Origin: Paracoccaceae bacterium
GTDB lineage: Bacteria > Pseudomonadota > Alphaproteobacteria > Rhodobacterales > Rhodobacteraceae
Direction: 5' to 3'
DNA: 64,000 bases
Assembly: GCA_014872875.1 (NCBI GenBank)
Contig: WKFI01000003.1
Location: 1-64,000, forward strand
The position numbers and the translations under genes are program-made. Under the pieces are notes generated by a model. The model saw only the letters and a program-made list of their open reading frames with translations. It was not told the origin of the DNA and searched no databases. Of the stretch, positions 8,254 through 19,369 are shown one piece after another. Numbering within the stretch: position 1 is the first letter of the stretch; the number at the start of each line of letters is the position of its first letter.

Positions 8254-9597
8254 GTGCTGCAGTTCAAGCTCAGAAAAGGACTTGATCTTCCGGTAGAGGG
8301 CGCCCCTCTACAGGAAGTCCATCCAGGTCCCGCAGTCCGAACCGTTGCCGTACTGGGCAGCGATTACCTGGGACTGAAACCCCGCCTTTCGGTACAGGAG
8401 GGTGATGTTATCGCCGCCGGTGCCCCCGTTTTTGTTCACAAGGACACGCCCGAGGCTGTCGTGACTTCTCCCGTTTCCGGACGGGTGAAGGCGATCAACC
8501 GCGGTCATCGTCGGGTGCTGATCAGCGTCGAGATCGAAGTGGATGACACCGCGGCCGAGGCCGTGGATTTCTCCACCATCGGCGACGTCTCAACACCCGA
8601 AGGGTTGGCCGAACGGCTCTGCGCGGCCGGAATGTGGGGTGCGTTCCGCACGCGACCCTATTCCAAGGTACCCGCCACCGACACCCGACCAGCCGCGCTG
8701 TATGTCACGGCCATGGAGTCGGAACCGCTGTCTGCCGATGCTGCGGTGATCATCACGGATGCCGCTGACGCGTTCAAAGCCGGTCTTGAAGCGGTGGCCC
8801 GTCTGAGCGACGGCAAAACCTATCTGTGCCAGGACATGGGCGCCACCCTGCCCGGATCCGATATGGCCGGTGTCGAAGTTGCAGGTTTTTCAGGTCCGCA
8901 CCCCGCCGGTCTGGCAGGCACGCACATGCACTTCCTTGAACCCCCTACCGCAACAAAAACGGTTTGGACCATCGGGTATCAGGACGTCATCGCCATAGGC
9001 CGCCTTCTGGAAACCGGCCGTGTCAGCGCCGAGCGCGTTGTGGCCTTGTCCGGCCCGCTCTGCACCAAGCCACGCTTGGTCCGTACGGTTGCAGGGGCCT
9101 CGATGGCAGATCTGACTGCGGGCGAGATTGATACGACCGTTCCCGGTCGGATCATTTCCGGGTCGATCCTCAGCGGTCGTGCCGGTGAAGGTCCCGACTG
9201 CTATCTTGGCCGCTATGCCCGCCAGATCACCGTGATCGAAGAGGATCACAAGCAGATCCCGATGGGCTGGATCCGCCCGATGCCCAGCAAGTTCGCGTTG
9301 CAACCGGTTCTGGGCTCGGCTTTCTCGAAGAAGCTGTATGCTCTGACGTCGAACTTGAACGGCGGTCGCCGCGCAATGGTGCCAATTGGTACCTTTGAAG
9401 AACTGATGCCGCAGGACTTCCTTCCGACCCAGTTGCTGCGGGCCATGCTGGTCATGGACACCGATGCAGCCCAAGCGCTTGGCGCGTTGGAGCTTGACGA
9501 AGAGGACGTGGGCCTCGTCGGTTTTGCCTGCCCGGCCAAATATGAATACGGTCTCGCTCTGCGCGACTGTCTCACCAAGATCGAAAAGGAGGGCTGA
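8254..9597 (+). CDS. nqrA: NqrA, Na+-NQR subunit A
   Basis: The peripheral cytoplasmic subunit of Na+-translocating NADH:ubiquinone reductase. The open frame runs upstream to 8056, but the family begins at 'KLRKGLDLPVEG'. The GTG at 8254, with GAGAAGAGAAG ahead of it, gives 447 residues, close to the usual length. The N-terminal half contains 'VVTSPVSGRVKAINRGHRRVLISV', typical of NqrA. It is the first gene of the tightly packed six-gene operon nqrABCDEF. NQR oxidises NADH, reduces quinone and pumps sodium, which suits a marine habitat. Confidence 0.95.
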   Translation: MLQFKLRKGLDLPVEGAPLQEVHPGPAVRTVAVLGSDYLGLKPRLSVQEGDVIAAGAPVFVHKDTPEAVVTSPVSGRVKAINRGHRRVLISVEIEVDDTAAEAVDFSTIGDVSTPEGLAERLCAAGMWGAFRTRPYSKVPATDTRPAALYVTAMESEPLSADAAVIITDAADAFKAGLEAVARLSDGKTYLCQDMGATLPGSDMAGVEVAGFSGPHPAGLAGTHMHFLEPPTATKTVWTIGYQDVIAIGRLLETGRVSAERVVALSGPLCTKPRLVRTVAGASMADLTAGEIDTTVPGRIISGSILSGRAGEGPDCYLGRYARQITVIEEDHKQIPMGWIRPMPSKFALQPVLGSAFSKKLYALTSNLNGGRRAMVPIGTFEELMPQDFLPTQLLRAMLVMDTDAAQALGALELDEEDVGLVGFACPAKYEYGLALRDCLTKIEKEG

Positions 9598-9602
9598 GCC
9601 GA

Positions 9603-10811
9603 ATGGGTTTGCGCAGCTTCTTTGACCGGATCGAGCCGAACTTTACCAAGGGCGGCAAGTACGAGAAGTTTTTCCCCATCTACGAGATGGTAGAAAGCTT
9701 CATCTACACTCCGAAAACGGTAACAACCGCCGCGCCGCACGCGCGGTCCTATGTGGATATGAAGCGAATCATGACTTACGTCGTGATCGCGACGATCCCC
9801 TGCATCCTCTTTGGCATGTGGAACACCGGCTACCAGGCGAACTCGGCTCTGGCCACGCTGGGTCCCGATGCCATGACGGGCTGGCGCATAGCCATCCTGC
9901 AAATGCTGGGAATCACGATGGATCCCTCCAGCCTGTTCGGCAATGTGATCCACGGCTTCCTGTATTTCCTGCCAATCTATCTGACGACGCTGATCGTCGG
10001 CGGCATCTGGGAAGTGATTTTTGCCACCGTGCGAGGGCACGAGGTGAACGAAGGCTTCCTTGTGACCTCGATGCTCTACACGCTGATCATGCCCGCCTCT
10101 GCACCGCTGTGGCAGGTGGCCTTGGGAATTTCCTTTGGCGTAGTGATCGGCAAAGAAGTCTTTGGCGGTACTGGGAAAAACTTCCTCAACCCGGCTTTGG
10201 TCGGACGGGCGTTTCTTTACTTCGCTTACCCCGCCAGCATGTCGGGTGATGCGGTCTGGACTCCGGTTGACGGATTTTCCGGCGCTACTGCTTTGTCAGT
10301 GTCCGCTTCGACCGGATATGAAGAACTGGCCGCAAACGGCCTGAGCTGGATGAATGCGTTCTATGGCGTGATGCAGGGCAGCTTTGGCGAAACCTCGACC
10401 CTCGCCTGTCTGTTGGGTCTAGGCTTCCTTCTCATGACCAAGATTGCCAATTGGCGTCTGATCGTCGGCTGTATGGCAGGGATGATCGGGTTTTCGCTGT
10501 TGCTGAACCTGATCGGATCGGAGACCAACCCAATGTTTGCGATGCCATGGTACTGGCACTTGGTACTGGGCGGTTACGCCTTCGGCATGGTGTTCATGGT
10601 GACCGAGCCGGTGTCGGCCTCGCACACCAATGTGGGTCGCTACATCTATGGCGCCCTTATCGGCGTCATGGTGGTCATGATCCGTGTGATCAACCCAGCC
10701 TTCCCCGAAGGCATGATGCTGGCCATTCTGTTCGGTAACGTCTTCGCGCCGCTGATCGACTATTTCGTCGTTCAGGCGAACATCAAACGGAGAGCGAAAC
10801 GCCATGTCTGA
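9603..10811 (+). CDS. nqrB: NqrB, Na+-NQR subunit B
   Basis: A 402-residue integral membrane subunit with about ten helices that carries covalent FMN and takes part in sodium translocation and quinone reduction. The flavinylation motif D-G-F-S-G-A-T occurs at residues 223-229, so Thr229 is the predicted FMN attachment site used by ApbE. 'FGGTGKNFLNPALVGRAFLYFAYP' is a further family signature. It begins 5 bp after nqrA and overlaps nqrC by 8 bp. Confidence 0.97.
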   Translation: MGLRSFFDRIEPNFTKGGKYEKFFPIYEMVESFIYTPKTVTTAAPHARSYVDMKRIMTYVVIATIPCILFGMWNTGYQANSALATLGPDAMTGWRIAILQMLGITMDPSSLFGNVIHGFLYFLPIYLTTLIVGGIWEVIFATVRGHEVNEGFLVTSMLYTLIMPASAPLWQVALGISFGVVIGKEVFGGTGKNFLNPALVGRAFLYFAYPASMSGDAVWTPVDGFSGATALSVSASTGYEELAANGLSWMNAFYGVMQGSFGETSTLACLLGLGFLLMTKIANWRLIVGCMAGMIGFSLLLNLIGSETNPMFAMPWYWHLVLGGYAFGMVFMVTEPVSASHTNVGRYIYGALIGVMVVMIRVINPAFPEGMMLAILFGNVFAPLIDYFVVQANIKRRAKRHV

Positions 10812-11606
10812 TGATCAAAACAAGGGCCTGATTGGCCGTTTCCTGGCCGCGCCACCGGATTCGGTAGGCAAGACCATCTTCGTCGCGGTGACGCTGTGCC
10901 TGTTTGCATCCATGGTGGTGTCGGCAGCGGCCGTGTCGTTGCGCCCGGTGCAAGAGGCCAACAAGCTGAAAGACAAACAGCTGAACGTTCTGCAGGTGGC
11001 TGGTGTCTATGACCCTGCCGTTGATGTGGCCGAAGCCTTTGCTGCGTTTGAACCACACGTTCTGGACGTGACTACCGGTGAATTCACTGACAAGTTCGAC
11101 GCCGCGACTTTTGACGATATCGCCGCTGCCAGTGATCCGGAACTGAGCCGCGCGCTGGACAGCGACCCGGCCGGGATCGGCCGTCAGGCGCTGTATCGTG
11201 TTGTTTACCTGCTGAGGGATGACAATGGCGATCTGGACAAGGTGATCCTGCCGATCCACGGCTATGGTCTGTGGTCCACGCTTTACGGTTTCATCGCCCT
11301 GGAAGAAAACGGCAACGACATCTTCGGCCTTCAGTTCTACCAACATGGTGAAACCCCGGGCCTGGGTGCCGAGGTGGACAACCCTCGTTGGAAGTCTCTG
11401 TGGAACGGCAAGAAGCTGCATGATGACGACGGTGCCTTGCAGATCACCGTCGCCAAGGCCCAATCCGCGGCCGGTCCGGATCATCATATCGATGCACTGG
11501 CCGGGGCCACGCTGACCACTGTCGGTGTTGATAACCTCGTGAAATTCTGGATGGGCGATCAGGGCTATGCCGCCTTCCTGGCCAAACTGAAAGCGGGAGA
11601 GATCTG

Positions 11607-11607
<1 letters not shown>
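10804..11607 (+). CDS. nqrC: NqrC, Na+-NQR subunit C
   Basis: A 267-residue protein with one N-terminal transmembrane helix (about residues 23-45) and a periplasmic FMN-binding domain. The flavinylation motif D-A-L-A-G-A-T (residues 230-236) places covalent FMN on Thr236. '[16 protein letters not shown]' and '[12 protein letters not shown]' are conserved in NqrC and RnfG-type proteins. It overlaps nqrB by 8 bp and its stop TGA overlaps the nqrD start by one base. Confidence 0.97.
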
Positions 11608-12259
<652 letters not shown>

Positions 12260-12260
<1 letters not shown>

Positions 12261-12868
12261 TGGAAGAACTCCTGTCACTGGCCGTTAAGGCCATCTTCGT
12301 CGAAAACCTGGCGCTGAGCTTCTTTCTGGGGATGTGTACCTTCATCGCCGTGTCCAAGAAGATTTCGACCGCGCTGGGTCTGGGAATCTCGGTCATGGTC
12401 GTTCAGGCGATCACCGTACCGACCAACAACCTGCTGCTGAACGGGCTGCTGAAGCCAGGTGCTCTGGCCTGGGCCGGGTTCGAAAATGTGGACCTGACCT
12501 TCCTGGGGCTGATCACCTATATCGGCGTTATTGCCGCTATGGTTCAGATCCTCGAGATGGTTTTGGACAAGTATTTCCCGCCGCTTTACAACGCACTGGG
12601 GATTTTCCTGCCGCTGATCACGGTGAACTGCGCCATCCTTGGCGGTTCGCTGTTCATGGTGGAACGGGATTACAACTTTGCCGAGGCCACTACATATGGT
12701 CTGTCCTCGGGCTTTGGTTGGGCGCTGGCAATCACCGCCATGGCCGGTGTGCGCGAAAAGCTGAAATATTCCGACATTCCGGACGGGCTGCAGGGCCTGG
12801 GTATCACCTTCATCACCGCGGGACTGATGGCCATGGCCTTCATGTCCTTCTCGGGCGTCAAACTGTAA
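12260..12868 (+). CDS. nqrE: NqrE, Na+-NQR subunit E
   Basis: A 202-residue six-helix membrane protein, homologous to NqrD but inserted in the opposite orientation. The conserved cysteines of the NqrD/E iron site are in '[14 protein letters not shown]' and '[14 protein letters not shown]'. The sequence is uninterrupted and of normal length. It sits between nqrD (1-base overlap) and nqrF (14-bp gap with GGGAGCTGAGG acting as ribosome-binding site for nqrF). Confidence 0.97.
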
Positions 12869-12882
12869 GGGAGCTGAGGTAA

Positions 12883-14106
12883 ATGGAAACCTTTACGCTT
12901 GGCATCGTCCTGTTCACCCTGATCGTCATCGCACTGGTGACGATCATTCTGGCGGCCCGGTCGAAACTTGTTTCGACCGGCGATGTGAACATCACGATCA
13001 ACGGTGAAAAAACCATCGCGGTTCCGGCTGGCGGCAAACTACTGCAGACCTTGGCGGATCAGAAACTCTTCGTCCCGTCGGCCTGTGGCGGTGGCGGCAC
13101 CTGCGCGCAGTGTCGGGTCAAAGTGCATTCGGGCGGCGGGTCGATCTTGCCGACCGAAGAAAGCCACATCACCAAACGCGAGGCCGCCTGTGGCGACCGC
13201 CTGTCCTGTCAGGTGGCAGTCAAGCAGGACATGAACATCGAAGTCCCGGAAGAGGTCTTTGGCGTCAAGAAATGGCGTTGCAAGGTGCGGTCGAACGACA
13301 ACGTGGCGACCTTCATCAAGGCGCTGGTTCTGGAACTGCCCGAAGGCGAAGACGTGAATTTCCGTGCCGGTGGCTACATCCAGATCGAAGCCCCCGCACA
13401 TCAGTTGAAATACACCGACTTCGACATTCAGGAAGAATATCGCGAAGACTGGGACCGGTTCAATCTGTGGCAATACGACTCGGTCGTGAATGAACCGATC
13501 GAACGCGCCTATTCGATGGCTAACTATCCGGACGAAAAAGGCATCATCATGCTGAACGTCCGCGTGGCCTCGCCTCCTCCGGGTTCGACCGGCATTCCGG
13601 CAGGTCAGATGTCGTCCTACATCTTCAACCTGAAACCCGGTGATGAGGTCACAATTTCCGGTCCGTTCGGTGAATTCTTCGCACGCGAGACTGAAAAGGA
13701 AATGGTGTTCATCGGTGGTGGTGCCGGTATGGCTCCCATGCGCAGCCACATCTTTGACCAGCTCAAGCGGCTTGAGAACCGCAACCGGAAAATCAGCTTC
13801 TGGTACGGTGCGCGTTCGAAGAAAGAGATGTTCTTTGTCGAAGACTTCGACCAGTTGGACGAAGAGTTCGACAATTTCGAATGGCATGTCGCCCTGTCTG
13901 ACGCGATGCCCGAGGACGATTGGAAAGGCTACACTGGCTTCATTCACAACGTTCTGTTCGAAGAATACCTCAAAAACCACCCGGCACCGGAAGACTGTGA
14001 ATTCTACATGTGCGGTCCGCCGATCATGAACCAGTCGGTGATCAACATGCTGCTGGATCTGGGCGTGGATCGCGAGGACATCATGCTGGATGATTTCGGC
14101 GGATAA
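12883..14106 (+). CDS. nqrF: NqrF, NADH-oxidising subunit of Na+-NQR
   Basis: A 407-residue subunit with an N-terminal membrane anchor (about residues 3-25), a plant-type [2Fe-2S] ferredoxin domain and a ferredoxin-reductase-type FAD/NADH domain. The cluster ligands are Cys68, Cys74, Cys77 and Cys109. FAD binding is marked by 'RAYSMANY' (from residue 208), and the nucleotide site by '[10 protein letters not shown]' (278-287). The C-terminus '[12 protein letters not shown]' is characteristic. It accepts electrons from NADH and feeds them to the flavins of NqrB and NqrC. It is the last gene of the operon, followed by a strong terminator. Confidence 0.97.
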   Translation: METFTLGIVLFTLIVIALVTIILAARSKLVSTGDVNITINGEKTIAVPAGGKLLQTLADQKLFVPSACGGGGTCAQCRVKVHSGGGSILPTEESHITKREAACGDRLSCQVAVKQDMNIEVPEEVFGVKKWRCKVRSNDNVATFIKALVLELPEGEDVNFRAGGYIQIEAPAHQLKYTDFDIQEEYREDWDRFNLWQYDSVVNEPIERAYSMANYPDEKGIIMLNVRVASPPPGSTGIPAGQMSSYIFNLKPGDEVTISGPFGEFFARETEKEMVFIGGGAGMAPMRSHIFDQLKRLENRNRKISFWYGARSKKEMFFVEDFDQLDEEFDNFEWHVALSDAMPEDDWKGYTGFIHNVLFEEYLKNHPAPEDCEFYMCGPPIMNQSVINMLLDLGVDREDIMLDDFGG

Positions 14107-14130
14107 TTTCGGCCGAATCGACTGTAACCG

Positions 14131-14166
14131 AAACGGCCGCTCTCTGTACCAGAGGGCGGCCGTTTT
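14131..14166 (+). terminator. Rho-independent terminator of the nqr operon
   Basis: A 14-bp stem, ACGGCCGCTCTCTG pairing with CAGAGGGCGGCCGT with a single G-U pair, has a very short loop and is followed by TTTT. It lies 25 bp after the nqrF stop. Confidence 0.85.
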
Positions 14167-14167
14167 G

Positions 14168-14740
14168 CGTTAAGGGACATGCGAAACAAGCGGCGCAAAC
14201 GTGACAGGTCAAACGAAGCTCAACCCCTGTATCAGAGATAGCCCTGCCTGCCTCTCTGCTGCCGTACAACGGGGTGAACAGCTTTGGCGCCACTGTTTCA
14301 CGAAGTCCCCTCAGTGCGTCCGTCAGGCGGCATCCCGCACTAATTGGATCCGTATACGTCCCGAACATTCCGACAAGGCCGCAAAGAACCGTACCGGTCG
14401 GATACATGACCAAGCTGCACTCCATTCCGACACGGTTTCAGCGAAATCATCGCTTGCTAAAGAAACTTAAGGATTCGGCCAGGCCATTCTGTCTGACTTC
14501 GAAATCACCGCTTTGAACCGGTCCTGCAGGGCGGAGCGTTTGCAAGGTTTCGTCGGTCCCGGAGTTTGATCGAAAACCAAGTTATCTGGATGGCTCAGTC
14601 ATGACGGCCACAAAAACGATAGCCGCCAAACGGCAGCATGAGCGAGTTTCTGCATCAGGCTGTATAGGCAGAAAACCAAGCAACATCAGAAGCATACAGG
14701 TCGTGCGTACCCTGTCGTTCTGTTTGTCTTTTTGGCAAAG
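14168..14740. other. Gene-free interval between nqrF and tRNA-Lys
   Basis: About 570 bp with no convincing gene. Short open frames (for example 14201-14470 plus and 14081-14425 minus) have no ribosome-binding site, no hydrophobic or domain pattern, and composition like intergenic DNA. I saw no integrase remnant or attachment-site duplication beside the tRNA. The part next to 14741 is downstream of the tRNA and would carry its 3' processing region. Confidence 0.4.
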
Positions 14741-14816
14741 TGGTGAGCCGTGCAGGATTCGAACCTGCGACCCACTGATTAAAAGTCAGTTGCTCTACCA
14801 ACTGAGCTAACGGCCC
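14741..14816 (-). tRNA. tRNA-Lys (anticodon UUU)
   Basis: Read on the minus strand the 76 bases form a full cloverleaf: acceptor GGGCCGT/ACGGCTC, D-arm containing TAGCTCAGTTGG, anticodon stem ACTGA/TCAGT with loop CTTTTAA giving anticodon UUU, T-arm with GGTTCGAATCC, discriminator A and an encoded CCA. The terminal CCA lies at 14741-14743. It decodes lysine AAA/AAG codons. Confidence 0.97.
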
Positions 14817-14920
14817 ACTCTGTGGCGCGGTTACTATGCTGACACGCGGGTGGGGTCAAGGCAGAAATACAAAGAATCCGACCTCTGGATAGATTTTTCT
14901 TCGTCGACTATATGGAGGCC

Positions 14921-15763
14921 ATGAAAGACGCGACACAGAGCACAGTTGGACTGCCGTTTTGCAAGATGCACGGCCTGGGTAATGACTTTGTCATTGTCGA
15001 CGCACGCACGGCCCCCGACCTGATTACCGAAGACACATCACGCGCTATCGGGCACCGGTCGTTCGGCGTGGGTTTCGATCAGCTGGTGGTGTTGCGCCCC
15101 TCTGATGTGGCGGACTTGGATGTCGAGTTCTGGAATTCCGACGGGTCCCGCGCCAATGCTTGTGGCAATGCCAGCCGTTGCATTGGCCGGATCATCATGG
15201 AGGAGACCGGCAAAACCGAAGCCACCTTCCGCACCGGACACAGCCTGCTGACCGCCACAAGCGCTCCAGACGGGCAGATAAGCGTCAATATGGGCCAACC
15301 CCAGCTGCAATGGGATCAGGTTCCTCTCGCACGCGAGGTTGACGATCTGATGAACCTGCCAATCGATGGCGCACCCGGAGCCGCCGGTATGGGTAACCCA
15401 CATTTGGTGTTTGTAGTCGAAGATGCAGAGTCGATAGAGCTAGAGCAGATTGGCCCGGGTCTGGAGCATCATGAGCTGTATCCGGAACGGACAAATGTCG
15501 AATTCATCCATATCATCGATCGCACCACCTTGCGCATGCGGGTGTGGGAGCGCGGCGGGATGATCACGCTGGCCTGTGGTTCGGGGGCGTGCGCCGCCGC
15601 GGTCGTCGCGCATCTCAAAGGCCTGACCGAGCGCAAGGTAACCGTGAAACTGGACGGCGGCGATCTGACCATAGATTGGCGCGAGGATGGGATCTGGATG
15701 ACCGGGCCCACAACCCACGTATTTGACGGCGTGCTGTCCCAAGCCTTTCTGGACAGCGTCTGA
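14921..15763 (+). CDS. dapF: DapF, diaminopimelate epimerase
   Basis: This enzyme interconverts LL- and meso-diaminopimelate for lysine and peptidoglycan synthesis in the cytoplasm. The two catalytic cysteines are in 'ANACGNASRC' and 'ACGSGACAAAV', the hallmark of the cofactor-free two-base epimerases, and 'KMHGLGNDF' is the typical N-terminal motif. I place the start at the ATG at 14921 (280 residues), which fits the family N-terminus and has GGAGG just ahead. An in-frame ATG at 14912 would overlap that GGAGG and lacks its own site. Its stop TGA overlaps the mtaB start by one base. Confidence 0.95.
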   Translation: MKDATQSTVGLPFCKMHGLGNDFVIVDARTAPDLITEDTSRAIGHRSFGVGFDQLVVLRPSDVADLDVEFWNSDGSRANACGNASRCIGRIIMEETGKTEATFRTGHSLLTATSAPDGQISVNMGQPQLQWDQVPLAREVDDLMNLPIDGAPGAAGMGNPHLVFVVEDAESIELEQIGPGLEHHELYPERTNVEFIHIIDRTTLRMRVWERGGMITLACGSGACAAAVVAHLKGLTERKVTVKLDGGDLTIDWREDGIWMTGPTTHVFDGVLSQAFLDSV

Positions 15764-17025
15764 TGGTTGGCAAACCGCCGATATTCGCGACGCTGGGCTG
15801 TCGCCTGAATGCCTATGAAACCGAGGCGATGAAGGAACTGTCTCAACAGGCAGGGCTGGACAATGCAGTCGTGGTCAACACCTGCGCTGTAACGGCCGAG
15901 GCCGTGCGCAAAGCACGTCAGGAGATTCGCAAGCTGCGTCGCGAAAACCCCGATGCCCGGATCATCGTCACGGGGTGTGCCGCCCAGACCGAGCCCGAGA
16001 CCTTTACCGCCATGGACGAGGTCGACGCAGTCATCGGCAATACCGAAAAGATGCAACCTGAAACCTGGTCCGGGATGGCCGCCGATTTCATCGGTGAAAC
16101 GGAAAAGGTTCAGGTCGATGACATCATGTCTGTCACTGAAACCGCCGGGCATCTGATCGACGGATTTGGCACCCGGTCACGTGCCTATGTTCAGGTTCAG
16201 AATGGCTGTGACCATCGCTGCACTTTCTGCATCATTCCTTACGGCCGCGGCAATTCGCGCAGTGTTCCGGCGGGTGTCGTGGTCGACCAGATCAAGCGGC
16301 TGGTGGATCGAGGCTATAACGAAGTGGTTCTTACCGGCGTCGACCTGACCTCTTGGGGGGCTGATTTGCCGGCCCAGCCCAAACTGGGCGATCTGGTGAT
16401 GCGGATCCTGAAACTGGTGCCGGACCTGCCCCGCCTGCGGATCAGTTCGATCGACTCCATCGAGGTGGACGAAAACCTGATGCAGGCCATCGCAACAGAA
16501 CGGCGCCTGATGCCGCACCTGCACCTGTCGCTGCAGCATGGTGACGATTTGATCCTCAAGCGGATGAAACGTCGCCACCTGCGCGACGATGCCATCCGTT
16601 TCGCACAAGAGGCGCGCAAGCTACGCCCGGACATGACCTTTGGTGCCGACATCATTGCGGGATTTCCGACTGAAACCGAGGCGCATTTCGAAAACTCCCT
16701 GCGTCTGGTCGAAGACTGCGACCTGACCTGGCTGCACGTTTTCCCGTATTCCAAACGGCAGGGCACGCCAGCGGCCAAGATCCCCAACCAGGTGAACGGG
16801 ACTATCATCAAGGACCGCGCCGCCCGCCTGCGCGCCGCCGGAGAGCGGCAGGTACAGAAACATCTGGCACAGCAGATTGGTAAGACCCATCACATCCTGA
16901 TGGAAAACCCGCATATGGGCCGCACAGAACAATTCACCGAAGTGACATTCGCCAAGCCTCAGGTCGAAGGCGATATCGTGACGGCGAAGATCACGGCAGC
17001 CTCTGACGGCCAACTGCGGGTTTGA
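15763..17025 (+). CDS. mtaB: MtaB, tRNA t6A37 methylthiotransferase
   Basis: A 420-residue radical-SAM enzyme that converts t6A at position 37 of ANN-decoding tRNAs to ms2t6A. The N-terminal cluster ligands are Cys13 ('LGCRLNAYE'), Cys41 ('NTCAVT') and Cys72 ('TGCAAQ'). The radical-SAM cluster CxxxCxxC is Cys149, Cys153 and Cys156 in 'CDHRCTFC'. The C-terminus has the RNA-binding TRAM-type tail. LGCRLN distinguishes MtaB from MiaB and RimO. It is co-transcribed with dapF, and a tRNA-Lys (a substrate class for this modification) is encoded just upstream on the other strand. Confidence 0.93.
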   Translation: MVGKPPIFATLGCRLNAYETEAMKELSQQAGLDNAVVVNTCAVTAEAVRKARQEIRKLRRENPDARIIVTGCAAQTEPETFTAMDEVDAVIGNTEKMQPETWSGMAADFIGETEKVQVDDIMSVTETAGHLIDGFGTRSRAYVQVQNGCDHRCTFCIIPYGRGNSRSVPAGVVVDQIKRLVDRGYNEVVLTGVDLTSWGADLPAQPKLGDLVMRILKLVPDLPRLRISSIDSIEVDENLMQAIATERRLMPHLHLSLQHGDDLILKRMKRRHLRDDAIRFAQEARKLRPDMTFGADIIAGFPTETEAHFENSLRLVEDCDLTWLHVFPYSKRQGTPAAKIPNQVNGTIIKDRAARLRAAGERQVQKHLAQQIGKTHHILMENPHMGRTEQFTEVTFAKPQVEGDIVTAKITAASDGQLRV

Positions 17026-17150
17026 AACACCGCCTCTGCTTTCTGGTCGGAATTGCCTCAGGGGGTCGCCGTCGGTGCGCCACTGGTCCGAACGCAATGG
17101 CGACAGGAAAGGACCTGCGGGCAGTTGTCACTATTCCAGCCTCAAAAAGA

Positions 17151-17182
17151 AAACCCCCGCTCAGGCTGCTGAGCGGGGGTTT
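17151..17182. terminator. Bidirectional terminator between mtaB and petC
   Basis: AAACCCCCGCTCA and TGAGCGGGGGTTT form a stem of about 13 bp with a small loop, flanked by A-rich DNA on the left and TTTGAATTTTC on the right. It suits both convergent transcripts. Confidence 0.85.
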
Positions 17183-17207
17183 GAATTTTCATTCTTGGAA
17201 AACCGAC

Positions 17208-18002
17208 TTAGGCGGTCTTCTTGCCCTTTACCGGCGCCCACAGGCGTTTGTTGGTCAGGTAGAGCATGCAGGACAGGATCGCCAGGAACAGCACACCGAC
17301 AAATCCGGCCTGCTTACGCGCCATCATCTTGGGTTCTGCAGTCCACATCAGAAAGGCCGACACGTCTTCGGCCAGGTGATGCAGATCGTTAGCATGCCCA
17401 TCAGCAAATTCGACCTGCTCATCAGCGATCGGCGGAGCCATCGAAATCCAGCCACCCGGGAAGGCGGTGTTTTCGTAGAAGATGGTGCCAGCCTCTTCCT
17501 TCTCTTCACCGGTATATCCCACCATCAGCGACGCGATGTATTCGGCACCACCCATACCTTTGAACAGTTGGTTCAAACCCAGGCCATAGGGGCCGTGGAA
17601 GCCGGCGCGGGCTTTGGCCATCAGTGACAGGTCAGGCGCACCAGCGGCGGTGTTTTCCGGGAAGTGGTCCACCGGTTTGGCCGGGCGGAAATCGTCCAGC
17701 TCAGCGTCGAACACTTCAAAGTTCTGGGCCGCATAGGCGCGGACCTGATCTTCGGGCAGGTGCGGACCACCTTCGTCACCCAGGGTGCGCAACGGTACCA
17801 GCTTCAGACCGTGGCAGGCTGCACAGACTTCGGTGTAGACCTGCAGACCACGCTGCAACTGGTTCTGATCATAGGTGCCGAACGGGCCTTCGAACGAGAA
17901 TGCGAAATCCTCGATATGCTGTTCGCCGCCACCTGCCGCATGCGACGCGACAGGGGCAAGAGCCAAGGCAAAGGCAGCACCGATTGCAAGTTTCTTGAAC
18001 AT
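17208..18002 (-). CDS. petC: Cytochrome c1 of the bc1 complex
   Basis: The 264-residue heme subunit of ubiquinol:cytochrome c oxidoreductase. It has a Sec signal peptide (about residues 1-22, ending 'ASHA'), the heme-binding motif C60-A-A-C63-H64, a periplasmic domain with the likely axial Met in '[14 protein letters not shown]', and a C-terminal membrane anchor, '[18 protein letters not shown]'. It is the last gene of petABC, 21 bp after cytochrome b. Also called fbcC. Confidence 0.96.
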   Translation of the reverse strand: MFKKLAIGAAFALALAPVASHAAGGGEQHIEDFAFSFEGPFGTYDQNQLQRGLQVYTEVCAACHGLKLVPLRTLGDEGGPHLPEDQVRAYAAQNFEVFDAELDDFRPAKPVDHFPENTAAGAPDLSLMAKARAGFHGPYGLGLNQLFKGMGGAEYIASLMVGYTGEEKEEAGTIFYENTAFPGGWISMAPPIADEQVEFADGHANDLHHLAEDVSAFLMWTAEPKMMARKQAGFVGVLFLAILSCMLYLTNKRLWAPVKGKKTA

Positions 18003-18023
18003 GAGTTCCGGTTCCTTCTTGGC

Positions 18024-19358
18024 TTACTCGGCAGGAGTGGCTTCAGCGTCGGACTTCTTGCCATAGTGGGCTTTGAAGTCTTCTTCGATGGTTGCAGGCA
18101 GTTGATCCGGCTTCTCGATCACACCCAACAGCGGCAGGATGACCAGGAAGTATCCGAACCAGTAAGCCGACGCGATCAGCGAGAACGAAGCATAGGGTTC
18201 TTCCGCCGGCATCGCACCCAGCCACATCAGGGCAAAGAAGTCGATGACCAGCAGGGCGAACCACCACTTGAACATCGGACGGTAAGCACCCGAACGAACC
18301 CGTGACGTATCCAGCCACGGCGCCAGGGCCATCACTGCAATCGCGCCGAACATCGCCAGAACACCAAAGAACTTCGCGTCGATGATGCCGCCAGTGATGA
18401 AGCTGGCAAACTGAACGATCCAGACTTCCGAAGTGAAGGCGCGCAGGATCGCGTAGAACGGCAGGAAGTACCATTCCGGAACGATATGCGCCGGCGTCAC
18501 CAGCGGGTTGGCTTCAATGTAGTTGTCCGGGTGACCCAGATAGTTCGGCATGAAGCCGACAATGGCCCAGAACACAACCAGCACGACGGCCAGTGCGAAG
18601 AAGTCCTTGATCACGAAGTACGGCCAGAACGGAAGCGTGTCCTTCTCGGCTTCTTCCTTCGAGGTTTTGCGCACATCAACACCGGTGGGGTTGTTGTTGC
18701 CGGTGGTGTGGAAGGCCCAGATGTGGACGACAACCAGTGCGGCAATCACGAACGGCAGCAGGTAGTGCAGCGAGAAGAAGCGGTTCAGAGTGGCATTGTC
18801 CACCGCCGGTCCGCCCAGCAGCCAGGTCTGGATCGGTTCACCGATGAACGGGATCGCGCCAAACAGGCCGGTGATCACGGTTGCACCCCAGAACGACATC
18901 TGACCCCAAGGCAGAACGTAGCCCATGAAGGCGGTGCCCATCATCATCAGGTAGATCAGCATGCCGACAATCCATGTGATCTCGCGCGGGGCCTTGTACG
19001 ACCCGTAGAACAGACCACGGAAGATGTGGATGTAGACAGCAACAAAGAACAGCGACGCGCCGTTCATGTGCAGATAGCGGATCATGTGACCGCCATTCAC
19101 GTTGCGCATGATGTGTTCGACGCTGGCAAAGGCTAGGTCAACATGCGGGGTATAGTGCATCACCAGAACGATACCGGTGACAATCTGCAGCGCCAGGCAG
19201 AACGCCAGGACGATGCCCCAAATCCACCACCAGTTTAGGTTTTTCGGGGTGGGGATCATGATGGTGTCGTAGACAAGACCAACGATCGGCAGGCGGGTGT
19301 GAATCCACTTCTCCGCGCCGGTCTTGGGCTCGTAATGATCGTGAGGAATACCAGACAT
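18024..19358 (-). CDS. petB: Cytochrome b of the bc1 complex
   Basis: A 444-residue, eight-helix membrane protein carrying hemes bL and bH and both quinone sites. The Qo-site motif PEWYF is present ('[12 protein letters not shown]'), along with '[19 protein letters not shown]' and paired histidines in '[19 protein letters not shown]' and '[23 protein letters not shown]'. A C-terminal extension rich in Ala/Glu follows the last helix, as in other Rhodobacterales. It is the middle gene of petABC, 11 bp after petA. Confidence 0.97.
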   Translation of the reverse strand: MSGIPHDHYEPKTGAEKWIHTRLPIVGLVYDTIMIPTPKNLNWWWIWGIVLAFCLALQIVTGIVLVMHYTPHVDLAFASVEHIMRNVNGGHMIRYLHMNGASLFFVAVYIHIFRGLFYGSYKAPREITWIVGMLIYLMMMGTAFMGYVLPWGQMSFWGATVITGLFGAIPFIGEPIQTWLLGGPAVDNATLNRFFSLHYLLPFVIAALVVVHIWAFHTTGNNNPTGVDVRKTSKEEAEKDTLPFWPYFVIKDFFALAVVLVVFWAIVGFMPNYLGHPDNYIEANPLVTPAHIVPEWYFLPFYAILRAFTSEVWIVQFASFITGGIIDAKFFGVLAMFGAIAVMALAPWLDTSRVRSGAYRPMFKWWFALLVIDFFALMWLGAMPAEEPYASFSLIASAYWFGYFLVILPLLGVIEKPDQLPATIEEDFKAHYGKKSDAEATPAE

Positions 19359-19369
19359 CTCGCGCCTCC

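Noticed and set aside
14741-14816. tRNA-Lys as an integration site
   Set aside because: I found no integrase, no partial tRNA duplication and no foreign-looking genes beside it within the window.
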